A stretch of DNA of 64,000 nt from Diaphorobacter sp. HDW4A (lineage in GTDB: Bacteria > Pseudomonadota > Gammaproteobacteria > Burkholderiales > Burkholderiaceae_C). Positions 35,925 through 45,200 of the stretch are shown here, piece by piece. Position numbers and translations under genes: made by a program. The stretch is taken from positions 4,526,001 through 4,590,000 of the forward strand of contig NZ_CP049910.1 in the NCBI RefSeq assembly GCF_011305995.1, read 5' to 3'. The notes under the pieces are model-generated. The model did not search any database and was not told where the DNA came from. It saw only the letters and a list, made by a program, of their open reading frames with translations. Each line of letters opens with the position of its first letter. The first letter of the stretch is position 1.

Positions 35925-35994
35925 TTCAAGAGTTGCAAATGCCAGTCGGAACCCAAGGGTTACTACTTACATTCAGCGGGACACTTCCAAAAGC

Positions 35995-36034
35995 AAAGCG
36001 GCCCTTGCCCGTGTCACGGGGCAAGGGCCGCTTT
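35995..36034 (-). terminator. Terminator of the murA-like gene
   Basis: A perfect 16-bp stem (AAAGCGGCCCTTGCCC and GGGCAAGGGCCGCTTT, 8-nt loop) begins 22 bp after the murA-like stop. On the minus strand it is followed by GCTTTTGG. The remaining part of the 505-bp gap (35552-36056) holds the small gene and the iclR promoter. Confidence 0.85.
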
Positions 36035-36056
36035 CAGCGACTGTTGCTGGAGAGGA

Positions 36057-37358
36057 TCACTCCTCTTCGGTCCACTCCACCTGAGCGCCGAGGCTTCGCA
36101 AGTTTTCCACAAACTGCGGATGGGCGCGGCGGATCGGTGTGGCGTTTCGGATTTCCGAGCGGCCTTGGATGCTGGCTGCCACCATGAACAACGCAATCGC
36201 CACGCGGATGATGTAGGGGCTCTCCACCGTGGCGGGCGCGAGCTTGCTGCCACCGAAAGTGATGATACGGTGCGGGTCGGACGAGAAGACGTGGGCGCCG
36301 AACTTGGAGAGTTCGCCCGTCCAGCCAAGTGCGCCGTCGTAGACCTTGTTCCAGAACATCGCATTGCCCTCGGCCGAGACGCCGAGTGCGATGAAGATCG
36401 GCAGCAGATCGACCGGGAAATACGGCCACGGTGCGGCTTCGACCTTGGTCAGCGTGTTGCTGGTGAATGGCGTCTGCACCTTGAGCGCGCCATCGCGCCA
36501 GGCGCGCGACCAGCCGTCCTTGTGCTCGACATGCACGCCGAACTTGGCGAAGGTGCGGTCGATCAGCGGGAAGTTGTCGGGTGCGGAATTCTTCACGATC
36601 ACATCGCCGCCAGTGATGGCGCCGAGCGCGAGGAAGGTGGTGATTTCGTGAAAATCCTCGTCGAAGCGGAATTCTCCGCCACCGAGCTGGGCACCGCCCG
36701 TCACTGTAACGCGCGAGGTTCCGATGCCCTTGATCTGCGCGCCCAGCATCTGCATGAAGCGGCAGAATTCCTGCACATGGGGCTCGGATGCGGCGTTATT
36801 GAGCGTCGAGGTGCCATCGGCCGCCACGGCGCAGAGCACGAAGTTTTCGGTGGTCGTGACCGACGCGTAGTCCAGCCAGTGCTTGACGGCCTTGAGCGGG
36901 CCGTCGCGATGGATCAGGAGCGAGCCAAGCGAGCGCTCGACCAGACCGCCGAAGTTGCGGAACACCTCGACATGCGGATCGATCTCGCGCACGCCGAGCG
37001 TGCAGCCCTTGACGTTGTCCTCCAGTCGCGCCACGCCAAAGCGCGCCAGCAGCGGCGGCACCAGCATGATGGACGAGCGCATTTCCTCGGGCAGATGGTG
37101 CTTGGCCGGGTCGAAATGGGTGTTTTTGTGGTGCAGAGACAATATGCCGGTCTCTCGATCCCACTGCACATCGCTGCCGAGTTCGCGGTAGATGTCGAGA
37201 ATCTTGCGCACGTCGGTGATGTCTGGCACCCCGATCAGCCTGAGCGGCTCGGAGGTGAGCAAGGTGGCGCAGAGGACGGGAAGCACCGCATTCTTGTTGG
37301 CGGACGGCGTGATGCGTCCGCGCAGCGGCTTGCCGCCGTGCACGATCAGATTGGACAT
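36057..37358 (-). CDS. UDP-N-acetylglucosamine 1-carboxyvinyltransferase paralogue (MurA-like)
   Basis: A 433-aa EPSP-synthase-fold protein. It keeps the MurA active-site residues Lys22 and Asn23 (SANKNAVLPVLCATLLT), Arg in EEMRSSIMLVPPLLARFG, the catalytic Cys (Cys119, VKGCTLGVREIDPHV), ASVTTTENFVLCAVAA and the Asp in FPVDLLPIFIALG. Several usually invariant positions differ: PSANKN instead of SGAKN, and VREID instead of ARPVD. It is also longer than usual. The standard MurA of Betaproteobacteria normally lies with the histidine synthesis genes, so this is likely a second, divergent copy. It would catalyse the first step of peptidoglycan synthesis or a related enolpyruvyl transfer. Confidence 0.8.
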   Translation of the reverse strand: MSNLIVHGGKPLRGRITPSANKNAVLPVLCATLLTSEPLRLIGVPDITDVRKILDIYRELGSDVQWDRETGILSLHHKNTHFDPAKHHLPEEMRSSIMLVPPLLARFGVARLEDNVKGCTLGVREIDPHVEVFRNFGGLVERSLGSLLIHRDGPLKAVKHWLDYASVTTTENFVLCAVAADGTSTLNNAASEPHVQEFCRFMQMLGAQIKGIGTSRVTVTGGAQLGGGEFRFDEDFHEITTFLALGAITGGDVIVKNSAPDNFPLIDRTFAKFGVHVEHKDGWSRAWRDGALKVQTPFTSNTLTKVEAAPWPYFPVDLLPIFIALGVSAEGNAMFWNKVYDGALGWTGELSKFGAHVFSSDPHRIITFGGSKLAPATVESPYIIRVAIALFMVAASIQGRSEIRNATPIRRAHPQFVENLRSLGAQVEWTEEE

Positions 37359-37516
37359 GGCAGTGTGAGGGGGAACAGTTGGCTGGGATGGATCAAAGAC
37401 AAAACTCTAGCGCAATGAATGCGCAATCCCTGAACTGTACGCCGTGTGGGGTGGCCCTGCGGAAACCGGCCCGTTTGGCCGGCGCCGCATAGGTCAAAAA
37501 TTGTGTCGAAACGGGT

Positions 37517-37834
37517 TCAGCTGGAAGAGAGCTTCATCAGCACCAGTCCCGCGACAATCAGCACCGCCGCGCCAATGCGCATCATCGACATCTGCTCGCC
37601 CAGAAATACGATGCCCACAACAAACGCACCCACCGCCCCGATGCCTGTCCAGATCGTGTAGGCCGTGCCCAGCGGCAGAGTGCGCATCGCCACTGACAGC
37701 AGGCCGAAACTCGCGATCATGGTGGAAATGGTGATGACGCTCGGCCACAGACGCGTGAAACCGTACGACTGCTTCATAGCGAACGCCCAGACGATTTCGA
37801 GCAGACCCGCGAGAAGAAGATAGACCCATGCCAT
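37517..37834 (-). CDS. gdx: Guanidinium exporter, small multidrug resistance family
   Basis: A 105-aa membrane protein with four helices, starting MAWVYLLLAGLLEIVWAFAMKQS behind AAGGAG. The Glu in GLLEIVWA is the proton and substrate site of the SMR family. The residues KQSYGFTRLWPSVIT and TAYTIWTGIGAVGAFVVGI match Gdx (formerly SugE) more than EmrE. Gdx proteins export guanidinium ion in exchange for protons. A guanidine-II riboswitch directly upstream (37862-37935) strongly supports this identity. The longer upstream frame is part of the leader and not coding. Confidence 0.92.
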   Translation of the reverse strand: MAWVYLLLAGLLEIVWAFAMKQSYGFTRLWPSVITISTMIASFGLLSVAMRTLPLGTAYTIWTGIGAVGAFVVGIVFLGEQMSMMRIGAAVLIVAGLVLMKLSSS

Positions 37835-37861
37835 GACAGACTCCTTGAGAAAAGAGAGTGA

Positions 37862-37935
37862 CCGGGTCGTCCCAGCGAGAAAGCAAATGAACAAGGCAGG
37901 CAGACGCGTTTCGCTGCCGCCCGAGGTCGTCCCCG
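37862..37935 (-). ncRNA. Guanidine-II (mini-ykkC) riboswitch
   Basis: On the minus strand two small hairpins carry the diagnostic ACGA loop: CGGGG-ACGA-CCTCG (37935-37922) and CTGGG-ACGA-CCCGG (37875-37862). The stems are 5 bp with one G-U pair each. The linker is about 46 nt. The ribosome binding site of gdx follows 18 nt or so after the second hairpin. The class is established: tandem ACGR hairpins bind guanidinium and turn on expression of exporter genes. Match by eye, without covariance search. Confidence 0.88.
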
Positions 37936-38061
37936 ATGGCGCTGAGCGCCGTTCAATCACAGAACTGATGCGAATTTTAGGAGAGTCCAACCCATTTCGG
38001 TAGATCGGCCCGCCGTTACATGGGTGGTTGCGGCGCAACATCCGTCCGGCTCAGCCGGATT

Positions 38062-38895
38062 TCAGCGGGACGCGTGCTCGCGCAGAAATACCGCGATGTG
38101 CTGCACCACCCGCTCGGAATCCTCGCGATACGGCACATGCCCCAGCCCGGTGAGCAGCACCATGCGCGAGGGCTCGCCGCCGCTCAGGCTCGAAATGATC
38201 TCGGGCTGGATGGCCGAGCCGTATTCGTCAAGCTCCCCATGCAGCGCGAGCGTGGGGCTGCGCAGCAGCGGCAGCTGATCCTTGATGGACCAGTTCGCAA
38301 AGTCGGGATGCAACCAGCTCTCGATCCAGGCATCGAGCACCCAGCGCGTCTTCTCGCCGTGGTAGCGCGCCAACCGCGCGAACTGCACGGGATCGGAATA
38401 CACGCTCTGTGCCTCGCGAATGCCCTGCTTCGTGCACTCCTCCACGAAGGCCTGCGCGCCAATGGTGATCACTGCATCGCAGTCCTGCGGCGCGGATGCC
38501 GCCGAACACACGGCCATGCCGCCGCCCACGCTGTGGCCAAGCACGGCAAAGCGCGTGATGCCCAACTGCTCGCGCAGTCGGGGGAAATACTTGCTCGCCT
38601 CTTCGAACACGAAATGCAGCGAGGGCTGGTCCGTACGCGCGTCGGACTGGCCAAAGCCAAGCCGGTCATACGCATACACGGTGCGCCCGGTTGCCACGCT
38701 GAGCGCCTGCGGAAAATCGCGCCACAGGCTCACCGCGCCCAGCGAGTCGTGGAACATGATGATGGGCGCGCGCGCGCCGCCCTTGGCCGGAGACCACTCG
38801 CGCACGAACAAGCGGCCCTGCGGTGTCTGGACCCAGTGGTCCTGTACCTGAACCGGTGGCTGCATGTCTTGGCTTGCGGAGAGGTTGGAGCTCAT
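38062..38895 (-). CDS. Alpha/beta hydrolase
   Basis: About 277 aa from ATG 38895 (MSSNLSASQDMQPPVQ). It has the alpha/beta-hydrolase fold: an oxyanion-hole region IIMFHDSLGAVSLWRDFPQ, TVYAYDRLGFGQSDA, the nucleophile elbow VLGHSVGGGMAVCSAA, an acid residue in LALHGELDEYG and the final His in LTGLGHVPYREDSERVV. No signal peptide. The substrate cannot be told. The longer upstream frame would overlap the PIN gene region and is rejected. Confidence 0.88.
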   Translation of the reverse strand: MSSNLSASQDMQPPVQVQDHWVQTPQGRLFVREWSPAKGGARAPIIMFHDSLGAVSLWRDFPQALSVATGRTVYAYDRLGFGQSDARTDQPSLHFVFEEASKYFPRLREQLGITRFAVLGHSVGGGMAVCSAASAPQDCDAVITIGAQAFVEECTKQGIREAQSVYSDPVQFARLARYHGEKTRWVLDAWIESWLHPDFANWSIKDQLPLLRSPTLALHGELDEYGSAIQPEIISSLSGGEPSRMVLLTGLGHVPYREDSERVVQHIAVFLREHASR

Positions 38896-38938
38896 ATTCG
38901 TTCGGTCTGAAAGGACGATGCGAGATCGGTCTGGCAGA

Positions 38939-39454
38939 TCAGTCGGCCAACGCCGCTTCCTCCACCGCTTCGGCTTTCGCGACTTTGGCGTATTCGACGA
39001 TATTACCGACCGTCGCGCCGTAATATTGCGCAACTCGCTTGCGCAGCTTGAGCACCGCCTTGTCCTTGCTCACGAGCAACGCCTGATGCGCGCTCGCGAG
39101 ATCGAGAAAATGCTGATCGTCGGGGTCGGTGCAGGTGAAGCGGATCTTCTGCGCCTCGGGCACATACTCGACTGCCGCGTCGAACGCCGCGAGCACCCCC
39201 TCCACCGTCTTGCCGTAGAAGGCCACGCGGGGCGCGATCTGGCTGTACTGCAGCACGCGCTCAAGCTCAATGCGCTGGGCCCGGTCGGCGATCCAGCGCA
39301 GTTGGCCGTCAGCCACCAGTTCGCGGATCGGCGGGATGTGCGGATCGTCAAAGATCAGCATGTCGAGCACCACATTGGTGTCCAGAATCAGCGGGCGCGG
39401 CGCGGCACCCTCATAGCCGTCATTGCATTGCGGCCAGCGAAGAACAATCTTCAT
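38939..39454 (-). CDS. PIN-domain ribonuclease-like protein
   Basis: A 171-aa protein with the PIN pattern. Asp25 (PLILDTNVVLDMLIF) is the first metal ligand, an acidic residue follows in AQRIELERVLQY, and the second half has CTDPDDQHFLDLASAHQALLVSKDKAVLKL with the remaining Asp residues. It matches the TIGR00305 'toxin component, PIN family' type. No antitoxin-like gene is beside it. Its ATG overlaps the stop of the RNA methyltransferase gene (ATGA), so it is translated with that gene. A role in RNA quality control or processing linked to the methyltransferase is more plausible than a classical toxin, but this is inference. Confidence 0.85.
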   Translation of the reverse strand: MKIVLRWPQCNDGYEGAAPRPLILDTNVVLDMLIFDDPHIPPIRELVADGQLRWIADRAQRIELERVLQYSQIAPRVAFYGKTVEGVLAAFDAAVEYVPEAQKIRFTCTDPDDQHFLDLASAHQALLVSKDKAVLKLRKRVAQYYGATVGNIVEYAKVAKAEAVEEAALAD

Positions 39455-40728
39455 TGAGCCGAGTCCCCGCCTTCCGCAGGTTTGCGCTGTTTGACCGCCC
39501 CTTTGATCATGTCAAAGCGGAACAAGCGGCATTCGATCGGGCCGTTCCACATCGGTGTGCGGCGCGACTCCTTGAGGCGCATCTTGCCGGGCAGCTTCAA
39601 GTCGGGCGTGAGCATGTAGCCGCTCCAGCCGCTGTAGTTCTTCTTCCAATGCGATGCCAACTGGCTGAAGAATTCAACGCCGTCTTCGGTTTGCGCGGTT
39701 TCGCGGCCTGCGCGCTCGACCACGTCCATGCGCTCGCTGGCACTGCGGCCCGCCACACCGGCTGCGGCAATACGTTCGCCATAGGGTGGGTTGAGCAACA
39801 AGATGCCTGGCTCCTCACAAGGCGGCATGCGCTGCAGCGCGTCACCACCGCGCAACTGCACGGTGTCGGCGACGCCAGCGCGCTGGGCATTGTTACCTGC
39901 GAAGTCGACCATGCGGAAAGAAATGTCCGAGCCATAAATGCCCACCGGGCTCTCGGCCAGGATGTGCGACTCTGCCTCGTCGAGCATCGCATCCCAGACA
40001 TGTTTCTGGAACGGCACGAGCTTTTCAAACGCGAAACGGCGCAGGATGCCCGCCGGAATACGGCGTGCAATCTGCGCGGCTTCGATCAGCACGGTGCCCG
40101 AGCCGCAGCATGGGTCGTAGAGTGGCTGCGGATGGTCGCCGTGGGGGTCCCAGCCGGTGGCGGCGATCATCGCGGCAGCCAGCGTTTCCTTGAGCGGCGC
40201 ATCGCCCGTGTCCTCACGCCAGCCGCGCTTGAACAGCGCTTCGCCCGAGGTGTCGATGTAGATCGTCGCTTCGTCGGTGGTCAGGTGCATGTGCACACGC
40301 ACATCGGGGTGACGGGTTTCGACGCTCGGGCGCTGATCGTTGGCTTTGAGACGGAAACGGTCGGCGATCGCATCTTTCACGCGCAACGCGGCAAAGTTCA
40401 GGCTGGTCAGCGGGCTGTGCTGAGCAGTGAACTCGATCTTGAACGTCTCGCGGGTGGTGAACCAAATTTCCCATGCCACTTCACTCGCAGCGCGATACAG
40501 ATCGTTCTCACTGCGGTACATGGTTTGCGACAGTTGCACCAGCACGCGCTGGGCCAGACGGCTGTGCAGATTGAGCAGCATCGCGTCACGCCAGGTGCCG
40601 CGCACCATCACGCCGCCACGCGCCACCATCAGGTCTTGGCCGCTGTAGCCGGTGATGGCGTGGACTTCGTCCGCCAGAAAACCCTCGACGCCAGCGGCGC
40701 AAGGTAAAAACAAGTGCAATGGATTCAT
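39451..40728 (-). CDS. THUMP-domain RNA methyltransferase (RlmL-like)
   Basis: About 425 aa from ATG 40728 (MNPLHLFLPCAAGVEGFLADEVH). The N-terminal part contains a THUMP-type RNA-binding domain (EIWFTTRETFKIEFTAQHSPLTSLNFAALRVKDAI). The C-terminal class I methyltransferase has the SAM motif YDPCCGSGTVLIEAAQIA and the catalytic NPPYGER typical of N2-guanine methyltransferases. The domain set matches the N-terminal half of E. coli RlmL, which methylates G2445 of 23S rRNA. The specific site is inferred. It overlaps the PIN gene by 4 nt. Confidence 0.93.
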   Translation of the reverse strand: MNPLHLFLPCAAGVEGFLADEVHAITGYSGQDLMVARGGVMVRGTWRDAMLLNLHSRLAQRVLVQLSQTMYRSENDLYRAASEVAWEIWFTTRETFKIEFTAQHSPLTSLNFAALRVKDAIADRFRLKANDQRPSVETRHPDVRVHMHLTTDEATIYIDTSGEALFKRGWREDTGDAPLKETLAAAMIAATGWDPHGDHPQPLYDPCCGSGTVLIEAAQIARRIPAGILRRFAFEKLVPFQKHVWDAMLDEAESHILAESPVGIYGSDISFRMVDFAGNNAQRAGVADTVQLRGGDALQRMPPCEEPGILLLNPPYGERIAAAGVAGRSASERMDVVERAGRETAQTEDGVEFFSQLASHWKKNYSGWSGYMLTPDLKLPGKMRLKESRRTPMWNGPIECRLFRFDMIKGAVKQRKPAEGGDSAQ

Positions 40729-40855
40729 AGAAGAGCGCAAGGATACGCGTTTGCGCTTGTCCGAGGTAAATACAGGAAGAAAGTTCAAGCGTTGCTCTAC
40801 AAATGGGAGCGCGCCATGGCTTTAGATTCAAGGTATCAAAGGAGCCAAGCACATC

Positions 40856-41194
40856 ATGGAAGAAATCAGCTGGAACGACTTCATGAAAGTCGAGCTGCGC
40901 GTGGGCCGCATCGTGTCGGCTGAAGTGTTCAAGGAAGCGCGCAAACCGGCCTACAAGCTGCGGGTCGATTTCGGACCCGAACTCGGCGTGCGCAAGTCAA
41001 GCGCGCAAATCACCGCCCTGTACCAGCCCGAGTCCCTCGTGGGCCGCCTCGTCATCGCCGTCGTCAACTTCCCGAAGAAGCAGATCGGCCCGCTGATGAG
41101 CGAATGCCTCGTCACCGGTTTTCACAATGCGGACGGGGATGTGGCGCTGTGCGTGCCCGATCAGGAGGTGCCGCTGGGGACGCGATTGTTTTAG
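40856..41194 (+). CDS. csaA: CsaA-like tRNA-binding-domain protein
   Basis: A 112-aa single OB-fold protein: [40 protein letters not shown], then [13 protein letters not shown] and [19 protein letters not shown]. This matches CsaA and the tRNA-binding domain of methionyl-tRNA synthetase. CsaA of Bacillus has chaperone-like activity; the role in Proteobacteria is not settled. It is divergent from the methyltransferase gene. The 127-bp gap contains a weak inverted repeat (AGCGCAA at 40734-40740 and TTGCGCT at 40751-40757). Confidence 0.9.
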   Translation: MEEISWNDFMKVELRVGRIVSAEVFKEARKPAYKLRVDFGPELGVRKSSAQITALYQPESLVGRLVIAVVNFPKKQIGPLMSECLVTGFHNADGDVALCVPDQEVPLGTRLF

Positions 41195-41351
41195 ACAGAT
41201 CGGCTGTCACTGAAACGCGTGCCCATCCCCATGTTGCAGTCAACCCGCTAAACTGGCAGACCTGATGTTCGAATTCGCCCGCCGCCCCGGCCGGGCCGTC
41301 CCTCAGGCGTTGACGGGCCACCGGCCCGCTCAAGACCCACGCGGTGCCCCC

Positions 41352-42278
41352 ATGGTCTGGAAATTCATTCTTCTTTTCGTCATCCTTCTCTTCCCGCTGT
41401 GCGGCCTGTACATGCACCTGCGCGGCAAGGTGCGCCACAAGGCGCTGCGGCAGCTGTTCGACCACTCGACCTTCACCGCACCAATCAACGTCTTCATGCT
41501 CGCCTTCTCCAAGGTGCCGCGCACGCCGTATCTGCCGGTGAGCACCTTCCCCGAGCTGGAGCCACTGCAGGCCAACTGGCGCGAGATCCGCGAGGAGGCC
41601 GTCAATCTGCAGAAGAACATGCAGATCAAGGCCGCCGCGAACAATGACGACGCAGGCTTCAACTCGTTCTTCAAGACCGGATGGAAGCGCTTTTATCTGA
41701 AGTGGTACGGCGACGCTCACCCCTCAGCCATGGAGCTGTGCCCGGTGACGACCTCGCTGGTGGCGAAGATTCCGACCATCAAGGCAGCGATGTTTGCCGA
41801 GCTGCCTCCGGGGGCCAAGCTCAATCTGCACCGCGACCCGTATTCGGGCTCGCTGCGCTATCACCTGGGCCTGCTGTCGCCAAATGACGACCGCTGCATG
41901 ATCTCGGTGGATGGCCAACCCTACAGTTGGCGCGAGGGCGAAGGCGTAATCTTCGACGAGACCTATATGCACTGGGCCGAAAACCGCACTGACGGCAACC
42001 GCATCGTGCTGTTCTGCGACGTGGAACGCCCGATGACCAACGGCTTCGCGCAATGGCTCAACCGCTGGGTCGGCACCAACGTGGTGGCTGCCGCGAGCTC
42101 ACCCAACAACGAGGGCGACCCGCGCGGACTGATCAGCCGTCTGTTCAAGATCTCGTTCTATGCTGGCCAGTACCGCCGCCGCTTCAAGGCATGGAACAAG
42201 ACGGCCTACAAGCTCACCAAGTTCGGACTGATGCTGGCGGCGCTGGCGGGTATTGTTTGGATTTTCGTGAAGCTCTGA
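41352..42278 (+). CDS. lpxO: Aspartyl/asparaginyl beta-hydroxylase, LpxO-like
   Basis: About 308 aa from ATG 41352. Residues 3-23 form a membrane helix (VWKFILLFVILLFPLCGLYM), and another hydrophobic helix lies at the very end (LTKFGLMLAALAGIVWIFVKL). The middle is a dioxygenase jelly roll with the two Fe ligands His in LNLHRDPYSG and MHWAENRTDGNR and the 2-oxoglutarate-binding Arg. The two anchors and length match LpxO, which adds a 2-hydroxyl to a secondary acyl chain of lipid A. The earlier ATG at 41265 is possible but gives a Pro- and Arg-rich prefix. Confidence 0.86.
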   Translation: MVWKFILLFVILLFPLCGLYMHLRGKVRHKALRQLFDHSTFTAPINVFMLAFSKVPRTPYLPVSTFPELEPLQANWREIREEAVNLQKNMQIKAAANNDDAGFNSFFKTGWKRFYLKWYGDAHPSAMELCPVTTSLVAKIPTIKAAMFAELPPGAKLNLHRDPYSGSLRYHLGLLSPNDDRCMISVDGQPYSWREGEGVIFDETYMHWAENRTDGNRIVLFCDVERPMTNGFAQWLNRWVGTNVVAAASSPNNEGDPRGLISRLFKISFYAGQYRRRFKAWNKTAYKLTKFGLMLAALAGIVWIFVKL

Positions 42279-42295
42279 GGCTGTCCAGGCAAACT

Positions 42296-45200
42296 TCACC
42301 ACTCATCCAGCGACGGATCGCCTGCATCAGGGTCGGCGGTCCGTTTTTTGCGGGTGTGCAAGAGTTGCACGGTACTCACCACAAAGGTCAGCAACACCAG
42401 CGCCCATTGCGACAGGGTCGGGACGGCAGTGAGCTGAGCATCCCCCAGGGCCCGGACCACGCTACGAGCGGGCGCGCTCGCAGCACCGACCTTCGCATCC
42501 CCGGCGGCCGGGCTGCCACCTTCTACCACTGCGTTGAGGAGGTAGATATCCGGGGTGGAATTGACGTGCAACTGCAGCGCCTGCACGCCGCCGTCGATAT
42601 ACCCTGGCGCTGCATTTGCAGCCACAGCGGCCTCCGCCAGCGCTGTTTCCAGTGGCTTGAGCACGCCGCTCAGGCTTGGACGCATTGCCGGGTAAACAGA
42701 TGCATCGAGGAGTTGCAGCGCCACTGCTTGATCAATGGCTTGACTGAGCACTGGCGATGGCAACGAACCATCCGGCGCTGCGGCGTTGCTGCAGCTTTGT
42801 GTCTGCATCCGGATCGATGCGAATGGCTGCTTCTCAAGTCCCGCTATGCGGATGTTGTCGATCCGCCAGAACTGGGAAGCGCTTGAATTGGCCTTTTCCG
42901 CCGATCCGGCACGCCAACCCAGACGCAGCGTCTGGCCCGCGAACTCGCGACCCAGATTCACTGTCACATTGCGCTTCCATCCATTGGAGTGACCGGTATA
43001 GGCGGACTGGTTGCGCAGCAGGTTGGTATTGGTAACCCCATTCCTCATCCACCAGATCGTTCCGGAGTACGCAACCTGCTGGGCGCCCAGCGCGCTGTCC
43101 AGTGATTGTGGTCGCGAGAGCAGGAGCTGGCCGCCATTGGTAGCGTCGTCTCCGAAGTTGTATTCCTGATCAAAAGTCAATACCAGATCTTCGCCAGTTC
43201 CAATCTTCAATTCTGGTGTGTACATCGCCGAGATCACGCGGTCATTTGGCACGCTGAGCTGATACCAATGCTCGCCGCCGTCCCCAGCCACCGTCCACAA
43301 CGAGCCCTCGAGATCCATACCCCCAGGCCAGACGTCGACCGTATCCAAGGCGCTGTTCTGAATCTCTATGTCAGCATTCAACCAGACCGACATCGCCTGC
43401 CCGCGCAATTGCACCATCACATCAGGGGCGGCTGGCTGGACGTAGATACGAGAATTGGCATAAGACTGCATTCCGGTGAGATGCACCGGCACACGCATCG
43501 CAAGCGACTGTCCCGGTGCGATCACTCCCGATGTCACAACCAGATTGCCGCCCGGGAAGTTCACGTGCGCGTCATCGGAGCTGAGCACCACTGATGCGCT
43601 ACTGATGTAGGAATCACCAAGATTGCGTAATTGGAAAGTCAATACGGCCGTTTCGCCGTTGTCGAGCAGATCGTCCGCATCACAGCGTCTGGCTTCAGAA
43701 TCCGAGAGCGACAGGTGCATGCCATCCACCACCAGCAGAGGGCCGGAGCGATAGCTTTCCGTCACGCCGCGCAAGTCCACCGCATTGCGATCAGGCGCCA
43801 CAGCGTCCAGACCAACACCACGCTTGGCGAATGCGCCGAGGCAACTTGCGTAATCCTGATGATCGTTCGCTGCCATGCCCGAGAGCAGTGCATCGCGGGC
43901 TTCAGTGAATGTCGGATTGATGGGAGTGAGCTTGAGCCCAGTGATCAGATACGATTTCATGCGCTGCTGCGCGTCGACAAAGGCATGCCGGTTCAGCAGC
44001 GTCGCATAACATTCCCAGAGCATATTGGCCCAGACCTCGCCCACATTGTGGATCTCTGCATTGCCGTATCCAGCGCGGAACTGCCCGTCGATGACCGACT
44101 GGTTCACGGGCACATTGGCAGGCAGTGGCTCTCCATCCTGTATGTGCTTGAAGGTCAGCGGGTTCTTCGCCAAGTCAGTCGAATACGGATAGCGCCGGCT
44201 GCCGAAGTATGCCGCGTTACGATAGTCGATCGCCGGATGGACACTGTTCGCATTGGCGTAAGCCCCCTGCGCATAGGCGCCTTCAAATTGTGTGTTTCCC
44301 GGCTTGAGCCGGTCCGCATCTGTCACTGTCAGAAGCTGCGCCACGAAATCGCCCCACCCCTCGCCGAGCCCCGCCCCCAGACGGGTGGTGAGCCCGTTGG
44401 TGTTGCCGATCAGGCGGCGACTCAGGTAGTGCCCCCATTCGTGAGCGACGATGGTGTTGTCCAACGCCGCACTACGTGGAACGCCACCGATGTCGAATAC
44501 ATGCATCCGCATGATCGGCGAGGCGCCATCAGCGGGCGTGTCCATGCTGGCATTGTTGCGTACGGTGTAGACGAGCGCACGCGCATCGATGGGGTCGCCC
44601 TCTAGCCCGCCGCGACCGAAGTTACTGGCCTGTGCATTGCCCGCCGCCTCATCGAATCCCGCGTCGTAGAACCAGTCATGCAGCCAGTTGATGACATAGA
44701 ACAGGTTTGTCACCGAGGTCGCGGCTTGCCCCTGATGCTTCAGCGGATCAGCCGCGAAATCGTAGCCAAAGTCAAACGTCTGATTCGACGTGCAGCCGTA
44801 GAAATCCGCGCCCACCGCCAGGGTGTTCGCGCGGCAGGAGGTCGTGCTCTCAAGCGGCACGCCGGAATAGCCCTCCTGACTCTTCACGTCTGCATAGGCC
44901 CGCACGTTGTTGCCGCTGGAGAAGGCCAGACCATCGGCGCGCGGATAATCGATCCATGGATCGCCGCGTGAGAACGACGGCGCGCTCACCATCGACACCC
45001 TCGAAGGCGCAAGCAGCCTCGCTGAATGGCCATCTGGTCCAGATCCAGGATACGGGTTGAGGTCCAGCCCCTGAGGACCCGGCAAGGGGACACCAGTGAG
45101 TGGATCGGCCCATACGCCGTACGTGAAGGACGGAGCGACCGCGCTGGCTGAAGGTGATGCAAGATCCAGTGCGCCAGTGGTCGCCGAATCATGGGACATG

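Noticed and set aside
35916..37418. 500-codon open frame opposite the murA-like gene
   Set aside because: It has no ribosome site, is rich in His, Arg and Gln, and mirrors a gene with clear MurA motifs.
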